From: Oscillatoria nigro-viridis PCC 7112
Lineage (GTDB): Bacteria; Cyanobacteriota; Cyanobacteriia; Cyanobacteriales; Microcoleaceae
Assembly: GCF_000317475.1 (NCBI RefSeq)
Contig: NC_019729.1
Span: forward strand, 1,068,501-1,132,500
DNA: 64,000 nt
Direction of reading: 5' to 3'
The notes beneath the pieces are model-generated. The model was not told where the DNA came from. It saw nothing but the letters and a program-made list of their open reading frames with translations, and did not search any database. Each line of letters opens with the position of its first letter. The first letter of the stretch is position 1. Below, piece after piece: positions 17,616-26,004 of this stretch. The translations under genes and the position numbers were made by a program.

Positions 17616-17831
17616 GGAAACGCGCTAACTTACATCTTGCATCTAATTGCTAGGTTCTGTTGTGAATTTTTAAGAGATTAAAAGCGATCGCCCTTTCTCG
17701 AACCTAAAATAATATATTTTAAGGGTGTTGACAAAAAATATTAAATGTGTATTCAACTCTCAATTGTCTTTGAAACTAGCTATTGAGCGGCTCGCCCTTG
17801 AGTCGGATCTAGTGATATAATCCAGACTATA

Positions 17832-17846
17832 ATATCAAATTGATAT
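17832..17846. promoter_or_regulatory. Palindrome ATATCAAATTGATAT, likely PadR operator
   Basis: A perfect 7+1+7 inverted repeat ends 2 bp before the padR start codon, and a second imperfect palindrome (TGATATA...TATAATATCA, 17813-17836) overlaps it. PadR regulators usually repress themselves through AT-rich dyads, so this is a good operator candidate. It replaces any recognisable ribosome binding site. Confidence 0.55.
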
Positions 17847-17848
17847 AA

Positions 17849-18457
17849 ATGCTTGAATTATCAGCCCTTGGGCTGCTACAGTTGCAACCGATGCACGGCT
17901 ATCGGCTAAAGCAAAAACTGGAGCTGTTTATGAGCAGTTGCATCAGCGTCAACTACGGAGCGATTTACCCACTCCTGAAGCGCTTGGAAGAGCGAGGCCA
18001 GATTGCGACAATTGCCGAAGAAGCCGGAGATGCGGGCTGTCCGCGCAAAATCTACGCAATTACCCCCAAAGGGCGCGAACTGTGGCGGCAAAAAATGCTC
18101 GAACACCCTCAAGAAAGCTGGGTTAACAGTGGTTCCCGGTTCCAAATCAAGTTTTTCTTTTTTGGGGACTTAGAACCCGCAGAACGGCTGAAGCTATTGG
18201 AACACCGCTTGCGAGCCTGTTACACCCGGCAAGACTACATCGAAAGCCTCAAGAGCGAATATCCACTAACCGACGACTATCAATTTGCCTCTCGCGATCG
18301 CTGCAAGTCAGTGCTGGCGTCAGAGATAGAGTGGTTAACCGAGCAACTAGCCAAGGAAAAAAGGGCGATCGCTGGAGTTCGTGACTCCCCAACCTCCGCT
18401 GAATCCGCCGACTCCAAGGGAAAATCCTTCCAACTCACCCACTCAGGTGAGTCATAA
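17849..18457 (+). CDS. PadR-family transcriptional regulator
   Basis: The 202-residue protein starts LELSALGLLQLQPMHGYRLKQ, then NYGAIYPLLKRLEERGQI, the winged helix of PadR, followed by RKIYAITPKGRELWRQKM and a C-terminal coiled-coil dimerisation domain. It is the longer PadR subgroup. PadR proteins repress efflux and stress genes; the RND pump 270 bp downstream on the same strand is a plausible target. The C-terminal ~25 residues (SPTSAESADSKGK) are low complexity. Confidence 0.9.
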   Translation: MLELSALGLLQLQPMHGYRLKQKLELFMSSCISVNYGAIYPLLKRLEERGQIATIAEEAGDAGCPRKIYAITPKGRELWRQKMLEHPQESWVNSGSRFQIKFFFFGDLEPAERLKLLEHRLRACYTRQDYIESLKSEYPLTDDYQFASRDRCKSVLASEIEWLTEQLAKEKRAIAGVRDSPTSAESADSKGKSFQLTHSGES

Positions 18458-18726
18458 GAAGGATGTGTAATCTTTCCTGCCATCGTAACTTTTGAGAGAC
18501 AACAAGAAGCTTTCCTAAAAAGAATCACTCCCTGGCTTGGCTAACTGCGATCGGGCTAAAGCCCTGCACATACCGCAACCTCATTAAAAAGGTACTTTCC
18601 CGATTCCATCCTGTTTAAAATCGCTTGTCCTTATTCCCCCATGTTTGAGGGGAACGCCGGAAAATCAAATATTCCGCCCAAGTCTCAGTAAGTCAGAAGT
18701 TAAAAAAAATCTAAGTGGTGCTGCCA

Positions 18727-20589
18727 ATGAGTTATTCTAAATCCCCAGAATCCGTCGTTGAAGCTGAAGAGCAAAAATCTCCCACACCGCAACTGCACCC
18801 AAGGGATGCAGACAGCGATCGACCGCAGGATTCTGCTACCGTTGTCGATCGCCCCGAAGCTGTTGCTAAACCGGAACTGCACCCAACCGATGCAGACAGC
18901 GATCGACCGCAGGATTTTCCGCCTATTGCCGATCGCCCCCAGCCTGGTAAACCGCGATCGCGCTGGCCCCTAATTGCCGCGCTCGCGATCGCCACAGGCG
19001 CAGCAGGTTTCGGCTGGTACTCGTGGCAATCGGGTCAGAATCGCGCACAGCAACCGGCAGCAGCAGCCCAACCCAAAGGCATACCAGTCAAGCTCGCAGC
19101 CGTACAAACCAGCTCAGTCCAAGATGCCTCGGAATTTGTCAGCAGCTTAGAGGCCAAGCGTTCGGTAGAAATCAAACCCGAAGCAGAAGGGCTAGTCACC
19201 GAGATTTTTGTCAAATCCGGGGACTTCATAAACAAAGGGCAAGCCATCGCCAGGATAAAAAGCGACAGCGCCCAAGCTGACTTGAGGCAATCTCAAGCCA
19301 ACCTGATCCGCGCTCAATCCCACTTAGCCGAATTGCAAGCAGGAACCAGGCCCGAAGAAATCGCCCAAGCTCAAGCCCAAGTCGCCCAAGCCCAAGCCAA
19401 CCTCGCCCAACTGCGATCGGGCTCTCGGCCAGAAGAAATTGGTCAAGCCCAAGCCCGCGTTAGCCAAGCTGAAGCTGACCTCGCCGATGCCCAAACAGGT
19501 AGCCTCTTAGAAGAAATCGCCCAAGCCAGAGCGCAAATAGAAGCAAGCACAGCCGAAGCAAAGTTAGCCAGCCAGCAGCTTGCCAGATATCAGGCATTGG
19601 CAAAAGAAGGCGCAGAATCCGCCAACACCCTAGAGGAATACACCCAAAAAGCAGGTACCGCCAAAGCCAACCTCCGAGAAGCTCAAAGGCGGTTCGAGCA
19701 GCGGCAAAAGAACAGACAAGCCGAGATCGAGCGACGGACAGCAGCTTTGCAACAGCAGCGGCAAGCTTTGCGGCAATTGCAAAACGGTTCGCGCCCAGAG
19801 GAAATAGCCAAAGCCGAAGCAGAAGTCGCACAAGCCAAGAGCAGATTAGCGCAGTTAGCCAACGGTACGCGCCAAGAACAGCTCGATCAAGCCCAAGCGC
19901 AAGTTGCCGAGGCCGCCGCTCAAGTGCGCGGCTTTGAAGTACAACTGCAAGAAACTGCGGTCATCGCGCCCTTCGCGGGAGTCATCGGCGACATACCAGT
20001 GAAAGTAGGTGATTACTTGAAAAAAGGTGATGCGATCGCCACCCTGACTGAGAACCAAGTGCTAGACTTGCGGTTATCAATTCCTTTGGAACGGCAGCCT
20101 CAATTACGCTTAGGGCTGCCAGTACAAATGCTCGACGCTCAAGGTAAGGCGATCGCCCAAGGTCAAATCAGTTTTATCTCCCCCAACGTCAGCGCCAATT
20201 CCCAAACAATTTTAGCTAAAGCCACATTTCCCAACCCCAGCGGCGAACTGCTTAATCTCCAGTTTGTAAAAGCTAAAGTCATCTGGAAACAGAACCCCGG
20301 AATTTTAGTTCCAGTAACAGCAGTCACTCGCTTAGGTGGCGAAACTTTTGTCTTCACAGCTCAAAAGCCAGAACAGCCAAAACCTGGGATGCCACCTTTA
20401 GTAGCGCGGCAAAAGTCCGTGAAATTGGGAGCCATTGAGGGGAATAATTATCAAGTTATCGAAGGTTTGAAAGCAGGCGAAAAAATTGTTACCGCAGGCA
20501 TCCTTAACCTTACAGACGGTGTTCCCATTATGGCTCAAGAGGAAGGGCAAGGAGCAGGTAAAAAATCACCAGTAGAAAGCAAAAAATAA
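18727..20589 (+). CDS. RND efflux periplasmic adaptor (HlyD/MFP family)
   Basis: About 620 residues. Order: a disordered cytoplasmic head (1-80), one membrane helix (PLIAALAIATGAAGFGWYSW), a lipoyl half (EAEGLVTEIFVKSGDFINKG), a long coiled coil with several RPEEI(A/G)QAQA-type repeats, the second lipoyl half (APFAGVIGDIPVKVGDYLKK), then beta-barrel domains ending in VITAGI-like GEKIVTAGILNLTDGVP. It links an inner-membrane RND pump to an outer-membrane channel. The head contains a duplicated segment, LHP(R/T)DADSDRPQD. ATG 18727 is preferred over GTG 18715/18718. The RND gene follows after 201 bp. Confidence 0.92.
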   Translation: MSYSKSPESVVEAEEQKSPTPQLHPRDADSDRPQDSATVVDRPEAVAKPELHPTDADSDRPQDFPPIADRPQPGKPRSRWPLIAALAIATGAAGFGWYSWQSGQNRAQQPAAAAQPKGIPVKLAAVQTSSVQDASEFVSSLEAKRSVEIKPEAEGLVTEIFVKSGDFINKGQAIARIKSDSAQADLRQSQANLIRAQSHLAELQAGTRPEEIAQAQAQVAQAQANLAQLRSGSRPEEIGQAQARVSQAEADLADAQTGSLLEEIAQARAQIEASTAEAKLASQQLARYQALAKEGAESANTLEEYTQKAGTAKANLREAQRRFEQRQKNRQAEIERRTAALQQQRQALRQLQNGSRPEEIAKAEAEVAQAKSRLAQLANGTRQEQLDQAQAQVAEAAAQVRGFEVQLQETAVIAPFAGVIGDIPVKVGDYLKKGDAIATLTENQVLDLRLSIPLERQPQLRLGLPVQMLDAQGKAIAQGQISFISPNVSANSQTILAKATFPNPSGELLNLQFVKAKVIWKQNPGILVPVTAVTRLGGETFVFTAQKPEQPKPGMPPLVARQKSVKLGAIEGNNYQVIEGLKAGEKIVTAGILNLTDGVPIMAQEEGQGAGKKSPVESKK

Positions 20590-20600
20590 GGTATATTGTT

Positions 20601-20644
20601 GCGATTTAGCGCTCTTGATTAACCTCTTAAGAGTGCTAAATCGC
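20601..20644. repeat. 16-bp hairpin between adaptor and RND pump genes
   Basis: GCGATTTAGCGCTCTT pairs with AAGAGTGCTAAATCGC with one G-T mismatch and a 12-base loop. It lacks a T run, so it may stabilise or trim the mRNA instead of ending it. Confidence 0.6.
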
Positions 20645-20721
20645 AACTACGTACTTTATGTGAAACTACTTGAATGCTCAGCTCTTAAAAAAGTAGAAAT
20701 TTTAATTTTTGAGGTAATTCA

Positions 20722-20748
20722 AATTAGGAATTAGGAATTAGGAATTAG
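20722..20748. repeat. Heptanucleotide tandem repeat (AATTAGG)n
   Basis: Nearly four copies of AATTAGG between the adaptor and pump genes. Confidence 0.9.
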
Positions 20749-20790
20749 AAATTACGAATGATCGACTAACAACTACCCATTACCCAAATA

Positions 20791-23700
20791 ATGTTTGCAG
20801 ATTTCTTTATTAAACGACCAGTCTTCGCTAGCGTCTGCGCCTTAATTATTATCTTGGTAGGCGCAATTAGCATTCCGACGCTGCCGATCGAGCGCTTCCC
20901 CGACATCAGCCCTACCCAAATTAACGTCACAGCTAACTATAGCGGGGCGAGTGCTGAAATTGTCGAAAATGCAGTTACCAACATCCTCGAAAGGCAAATC
21001 AACGGCGTTGAAGGACTAAAATATCTAACTTCCAGTAGTAGTAACGATGGCACCAGCACCATTACAGCTACCTTTGATTCATCGCGCAACAAAGACATTG
21101 CCGGCGTCGATGTCCAAAATCGAGTTGCAGTTGCTCAGCCACAACTACCAGATGCCGTACAGCGCACAGGAGTTAGAGTTACAAAACAATCTACAAGTCT
21201 CCTATTAGCGATCGGCTTATTTACCGAAAATAAAGAATACGACACCATATTTTTAAGCAACTACGCTGACCTATATTTGGCCGATGCCTTAAAACGGGTA
21301 AAAGGCGTGGGCGACGTGCGAATTTTTGGGGAAAGACGCTATGCAATGCGTTTATGGATAGATCCCAATAAATTAGCAGCTCGCCGTCTCACAATGCAAG
21401 ATGTAACGAGGGCTCTCAACGAACAAAACTTGCAAGTTGGTGCTGGGAGAGTTGGTCAAGAACCTGCCCCACAGGGACAAATGTATCAAATTGACTTGCG
21501 TGCTGAAAGTCGCCTCAAAGAACCAGCAGAATTTGAAGAACTCGTCCTCAAAACAGAGACAAATGGAACTTTAGTTAAATTAAAAGATGTGGGGAGAGCC
21601 GAACTAGGGGCAGAGAATTACAGCTCATTTCTGCGATTTCGAGGCAATGATGCAGTAGGTTTAGGGATTTACCAACTGCCGGGAAGTAATGCTTTGAATG
21701 TTGCCCATGCCGTCAAAACAGAAATGGAAAAACTAGCTGTTGCTTTCCCTCCGGGGTTGCAACATAGAGTAGCGCTGGACACGACTTTGTTTGTAGAAGA
21801 GTCGATGGCAGAAGTAGTCAAGACATTATTTGAAGCAGTCTTGCTAGTGGTGATAGTGATTTTTGTTTTCTTGCAAGACTGGCGCACAACTATTATTCCT
21901 ACCGTCACTATTCCAATTTCTTTGATTGGGACGTTTGCCTTTATCAAAGTTTTTGGATTTACGATTAACAGTTTATCTCTGTTTGGTCTGACATTAGCGA
22001 CGGGATTAGTGGTAGATGACGCTATCATTGTAGTAGAAAATATTGACCGCCTGATCCGCCAAGGAATGAACGCCCGCCAAGCGGCTTTTGAGTCAATGCG
22101 CGAGCTTTTTAGCGCTGTAATTGCGACTTCTTTAGTGTTGATGGCAGTGTTCGTGCCAGTGGCATTTTTTCCCGGAACTACGGGAGCGCTTTATAAACAA
22201 TTTGCGCTGACAATTGCTTTTTCTGTAGCCCTTTCTACCTTTATTGCTATTACTCTCACGCCCTCACTTTCAGCTATATTACTGCGCCGAGGCCCGAAGT
22301 TTGGGGGCCCGCTGGGTTGGGTGTTTGACCGGGTTAATGAAGTTCTCAATTGGGTACAGCGGCAATATCGGAAATCCTTAATATTTCTCACAGGAATTAA
22401 GACTATTGTCACCCTCGCGTTCATCGCTTCTCTGGGAGTAACAGCTTGGCTTTATTTATCAGTACCCACAGCATTTATCCCGGAAGAAGACCAGGGCTAT
22501 TTTCTGACAATTATTCAAGGGCCCCAAGGTGTTTCGCTGCAATACACTCAGAAAGTAATGGATCGAGTAGAACAAGAAATCCTCAAACTTCCTGAAGTTG
22601 TCGGGACTTTTTCAGTGGGTGGATTTGGTTTTAGCGGTAGCACTTCTAATCAAGGCATTATATTTACTACACTTAAAGGCTGGAAAGAACGTCACGGAGA
22701 AGATCAAACTGTACAAGCGATTATTGGTAAGTTGCGGGGTAAGTTTTTCTCGATTCCAGAAGCGAGAATTTTCCCAGTGAATCCGCCTGCTATTCAAGGT
22801 TTAGGTCAATTTGGGGGTTTCCAATTTCAATTGCAAGACCGCAAAGGCAACAGCGGTTTAGATGCTTTAGTCCAGACTATGGGCGAGATTTTAAAGCAGG
22901 CTAATCAGACACCCGGATTGCAAGCGGTATTTAGTACGTTTGCTGCGAATACGCCTCAGTTAATTGTGGAGGTTGACCGCAATCGAGCTAAGGCTCTAGA
23001 TATCCCCATCAATGATGTTTTCAGTACGTTACAAACGGCTCTGGGCGCTCAGTATGTGAACGATTTTAACCTGCAGCAGCGCAATTATCGGGTGTATGTT
23101 CAGGCGGACAAACAGTTTCGCGATAACCCTGAAGATATTGGGAAATTGTATGTGCGTTCTGGAAAGAATGAAATGATTCCTTTGAGCAATTTGGTGAAGA
23201 TAACTCCGGTGGTGGGGGCACAAACTGTTAACCACTACAATTTATATAGGTCAATTGAAATTACTGGCTCTCCGGCTCCGGGAGCGAGTTCTGGACAGGC
23301 TCTAAAATCGATGGAAAAGGTGTCGGCTCAAGTTTTGCCCTCGGGTTTTGGCTATGAATGGTCGGGGAGTTCTTTAGAAGAAATTGAGTCGGGGGGTCAA
23401 GCACCGATTATTTTCGGTTTGGGGCTGATTTTTGTGTTCTTGGTGTTGGCGGCGCAGTATGAAAATTATGTCGATCCTTTCATTATTTTGCTATCGGTAC
23501 CTCTGGCGATTTTAGGTGCGCTTTTAGCTCAGTCGTTGCGGGGTTTGGCTAATGATGTTTATTGCCAGATTGGTTTGGTGATGTTGATTGGATTGGCTAG
23601 TAAAAATGCGATTTTAATCGTGGAGTTTGCGAACCAGTTACGGGAGCGGGGATATCCAATTGCTAAGGCGGCAGTTGAGGCTTCTCAAGAGCGTTTGCGA

Positions 23701-23997
23701 CCGATTTTGATGACTTCTTTATCATTCATTTTGGGTATTGCTCCTCTGGTTAACCCGGAGGGTGCGGGTGCAGCCAGCCGCCGATCGCTAGGAAATGCGA
23801 TCGCCGGAGGGATGGTTGTTTCTACTGTCTTGAGTTTGTTTATAGTGCCGGTTCTGTATGTGGTGGTTGTCTCGGCTCGCGATCGCTTTAAGAAGCGCGA
23901 TCGTGTAGACAATCTGCCCGACGAGGATGGCACAATTTTGAACGGGAAAACGGCTCCCCACGAGGAGATTGAACGCGATAAAGTATCGCCGCTGTAG
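20791..23997 (+). CDS. RND multidrug efflux permease, HAE1/AcrB type
   Basis: A full-length 1068-residue RND pump. It begins FADFFIKRPVFASVCALIII and has twelve membrane helices in two halves with two large periplasmic loops. Helix-4 charge relay residues appear in LFGLTLATGLVVDDAIIVVE (paired Asp), and the helix-10/11 region in GLVMLIGLASKNAILIVEFA and RLRPILMTSLSFILGIAPL. The C-terminus is a charged cytoplasmic tail. It expels hydrophobic compounds using the proton gradient with the adaptor encoded just upstream; the outer-membrane channel is not in this window. A PadR gene precedes the pair. Confidence 0.95.
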   Translation: MFADFFIKRPVFASVCALIIILVGAISIPTLPIERFPDISPTQINVTANYSGASAEIVENAVTNILERQINGVEGLKYLTSSSSNDGTSTITATFDSSRNKDIAGVDVQNRVAVAQPQLPDAVQRTGVRVTKQSTSLLLAIGLFTENKEYDTIFLSNYADLYLADALKRVKGVGDVRIFGERRYAMRLWIDPNKLAARRLTMQDVTRALNEQNLQVGAGRVGQEPAPQGQMYQIDLRAESRLKEPAEFEELVLKTETNGTLVKLKDVGRAELGAENYSSFLRFRGNDAVGLGIYQLPGSNALNVAHAVKTEMEKLAVAFPPGLQHRVALDTTLFVEESMAEVVKTLFEAVLLVVIVIFVFLQDWRTTIIPTVTIPISLIGTFAFIKVFGFTINSLSLFGLTLATGLVVDDAIIVVENIDRLIRQGMNARQAAFESMRELFSAVIATSLVLMAVFVPVAFFPGTTGALYKQFALTIAFSVALSTFIAITLTPSLSAILLRRGPKFGGPLGWVFDRVNEVLNWVQRQYRKSLIFLTGIKTIVTLAFIASLGVTAWLYLSVPTAFIPEEDQGYFLTIIQGPQGVSLQYTQKVMDRVEQEILKLPEVVGTFSVGGFGFSGSTSNQGIIFTTLKGWKERHGEDQTVQAIIGKLRGKFFSIPEARIFPVNPPAIQGLGQFGGFQFQLQDRKGNSGLDALVQTMGEILKQANQTPGLQAVFSTFAANTPQLIVEVDRNRAKALDIPINDVFSTLQTALGAQYVNDFNLQQRNYRVYVQADKQFRDNPEDIGKLYVRSGKNEMIPLSNLVKITPVVGAQTVNHYNLYRSIEITGSPAPGASSGQALKSMEKVSAQVLPSGFGYEWSGSSLEEIESGGQAPIIFGLGLIFVFLVLAAQYENYVDPFIILLSVPLAILGALLAQSLRGLANDVYCQIGLVMLIGLASKNAILIVEFANQLRERGYPIAKAAVEASQERLRPILMTSLSFILGIAPLVNPEGAGAASRRSLGNAIAGGMVVSTVLSLFIVPVLYVVVVSARDRFKKRDRVDNLPDEDGTILNGKTAPHEEIERDKVSPL

Positions 23998-24001
23998 TTG
24001 G

Positions 24002-24090
24002 TAATTAGTTCCTTCAACTATTCCGTTAGTGGCTCTTTCTTCAAAATACGCGACTATCTGTGTCACCCACTTTTGTATTGTGGCGACGCT
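24002..24090 (-). pseudogene. ISL3-family transposase fragment
   Basis: Read on the minus strand, this intergenic piece gives QKWVTQIVAYFEERATNGIV followed by EGTNYQL, matching the conserved (I/V)xxYFExRTTNGxVEGxNxxLK motif that holds the catalytic Glu of ISL3 (IS204/IS1001/IS1165) transposases. Nothing else of the transposase remains, and the fragment ends at the stop codon of the RND gene. Confidence 0.7.
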
Positions 24091-24291
24091 GTGGGGCCAC
24101 TATCGGAGCAGATTTTTTGTGCAGGTAGCGATCGCCCGATCGCACCCCATCGTGCAATAATGATATGACTTGCACAAAAACTCTATTAGTAGGTAAATTT
24201 TGCCTACCTTACCGCTACATATAGCGTCTCAACTGTCAACCCGTGCAAGTTCCCAATTAAACCGGCTGTTGCACTACACAAATTTTTCCTA

Positions 24292-25320
24292 ATGGCTGAA
24301 GTCCCCCTAAATCCCGCAGAACTTGCAGAAGCCCTCAACGGCTTTACCGATATCAATTTCCAATTGCCAGACCCCGAAGACGAACAACTACCAGACTTTG
24401 ATTTTGAAAATCAGGTTGACAATGCTTGGAAAGTGTGCGATCGCTTCGACTTGCAAACCGACATTTGGCGGGGACGCATTCTCCGAACAGTTAGAGACAG
24501 AGAAAAAAAAGGCGGCGAAGGACGCGGCACAGGGTTTTTGAACTGGCTCAAAGAAAGAGAAATTGGCAAAAGTCAAGCCTATTCTTTGATAGAATTAGCT
24601 AATAGTGCCGACACTCTGATCCAGCAAGGAGATTTAGATCCAAATTCCATTAGAAACTTCAGCAAAAGAGCCTTTGTAGAAACCGCCAAAGCATCACCCG
24701 AAGTGCAGCAAATGGTAACAGATGCCGCAGCAAGTGGCGATCGCATCACCCGCCGCGAAGTCAAACAACTCTCCGACGAATGGATGGCAATGAACTCAGA
24801 TTTACTGCCAGAAGAAGTCAAAGAAAAAGCATCTACCGGTTCTCTACCTTCCCGCTACCTCGCTCCTTTAGTCAAAGAAATGGAGAAACTCTCCCCATCT
24901 CACCAAAGCGAAATTCAAAAAGAAGTAGCAGAAAATCCCGACGTAGATACTGTCAAACAGCTAACATCCGACGCCAAGAACTTATCAAAATATCTCGACG
25001 CCGCCGCCCAAGTGCAAGCTCTCAATCAGTCTCATTTAGACATGGAAATGGCCTTAGAAGAATCTTTGCGAGTAGGCTGTTTGGGAACCACCGCCGACGT
25101 TGTAAAACAAGCCGCACAGCTAGAACAAACAGTAGTCAAACTCTACACAATTTGGAAGCGTTTAGGCAGTTTGGCAGATAGATTGTATGTGGATACAGGA
25201 GCAAGCACACCCAATTTGCGGTTGCTTTTGGGATGCTTGGACACTCTTTCGGGAGAAAAGATTGAAGTGGATTTCGGAGACGGAGAACGCTCTATTCGCT
25301 TGCAAATTTTCAGCGAATAG
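24292..25320 (+). CDS. Conserved cyanobacterial protein with DUF3102-like region
   Basis: A 342-residue soluble protein. Residues ~45-105 (VDNAWKVCDRFDLQTDIWRG, then GFLNWLKEREIGKSQAYSL) resemble the helix-turn-helix part of DUF3102/ParB-like phage and plasmid proteins, where a GxWxxWLxE..xS.RTA segment is typical. The centre is helical and acidic (LPEEVKEKASTGSLPSRYLAP), with possible coiled coil to the end. DNA binding is inferred from the helix-turn-helix likeness only. It stands alone, with a relic transposase upstream. I cannot name a function. Confidence 0.55.
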   Translation: MAEVPLNPAELAEALNGFTDINFQLPDPEDEQLPDFDFENQVDNAWKVCDRFDLQTDIWRGRILRTVRDREKKGGEGRGTGFLNWLKEREIGKSQAYSLIELANSADTLIQQGDLDPNSIRNFSKRAFVETAKASPEVQQMVTDAAASGDRITRREVKQLSDEWMAMNSDLLPEEVKEKASTGSLPSRYLAPLVKEMEKLSPSHQSEIQKEVAENPDVDTVKQLTSDAKNLSKYLDAAAQVQALNQSHLDMEMALEESLRVGCLGTTADVVKQAAQLEQTVVKLYTIWKRLGSLADRLYVDTGASTPNLRLLLGCLDTLSGEKIEVDFGDGERSIRLQIFSE

Positions 25321-25380
25321 CTCAACCTTGACCGCATATCAACACTAACCTCCAGGCTCATTATCGGCGTCGAACCCTGT

Positions 25381-25629
25381 TCATCTGCGGTTAAAATTTC
25401 TAAGTTTTTTCCAAAGATATCGGGGATGCAAATAACGCCGATATTTGGTAACTACTTCTTTCCCCAACAGCACTACGCTAATCCAAAAACAAACTTCCGC
25501 CCCAACAGCCAGAACGACAGATAAAGTAGTTTTTTGGGTAATGTCCAGCGGCAGGAATGGCACAACAAATAAGACTGCCAACCACGGTAGAAAAGATAGG
25601 ACAAATAAAAATAAACCGAGTTTTTGCAT
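25381..25629 (-). CDS. Small two-helix membrane protein (transporter suffix domain type)
   Basis: The 82-residue product has two hydrophobic helices (LGLFLFVLSFLPWLAVLFVV and LAVGAEVCFWISVVLLG) and the basic tail KYRRYLHPRYLWKKLRNF. This pattern of LPWL plus GKEVxxKYRRYLxP is a short conserved bacterial membrane family sometimes found fused to the end of transporters. Function unknown. It runs convergent to the DUF3102-like gene, with 60 bp between. Confidence 0.7.
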   Translation of the reverse strand: MQKLGLFLFVLSFLPWLAVLFVVPFLPLDITQKTTLSVVLAVGAEVCFWISVVLLGKEVVTKYRRYLHPRYLWKKLRNFNRR

Positions 25630-25741
25630 AGATTCACATACTACCGCTTTGATATCCCCTTGATCTGTTAGTCCGCTGAAAGTGGACTTCGTTTGTATAG
25701 TAGGGATGAGAATTCAATAAAATCCACTTTTCATGACTGTT

Positions 25742-25798
25742 GTGGGATGGGCCGATTCCGCCCGTCCTTTCTGGGCGGGCGGAATCGGCACACCCCAC
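25742..25798. repeat. Long hairpin (GCCGATTCCGCCCG stem)
   Basis: GCCGATTCCGCCC (from 25751) is exactly complemented by GGGCGGAATCGGC, framed by GTGGG and CCCAC. It lies between two minus-strand genes in a 375-bp gap without coding potential. Confidence 0.8.
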
Positions 25799-25886
25799 TT
25801 TCAAGAGTGTAAGTTATTTAATTCTCATTCCGTAGCGATTTCAATCGCCGAGTGACTACGAATTCACATTTTTTACCCATGTCAGC

Positions 25887-25951
25887 AACAGGCTTTCCGG
25901 GCTGTTCCACAAGAATATTTAGTATTTGTGGAACAGCCCGGAAAGCCTGTT
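25887..25951. repeat. Perfect 24-bp inverted repeat with 17-base loop
   Basis: The arm at 25887-25910 (AACAGGCTTTCCGGGCTGTT plus CCAC) is exactly complemented at 25928-25951. It sits 54 bp after the ABC permease stop and could end its transcript. The right arm with the following TCTTGAGAATGGTG recurs at 44574-44612. Confidence 0.85.
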
Positions 25952-26004
25952 CTTGAGAATGGTGTCACAAATTACTACAAACTTAATTGTGAAGCATTTC
26001 CAAC

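Noticed and set aside
20601..20644. CIRCE-like operator (TTAGCGCTC...GAGTGCTAA)
   Set aside because: The spacer is 16 bases instead of 9, one arm has a mismatch, and it lies between efflux genes, not before groE or dnaK. Better described as a plain hairpin.
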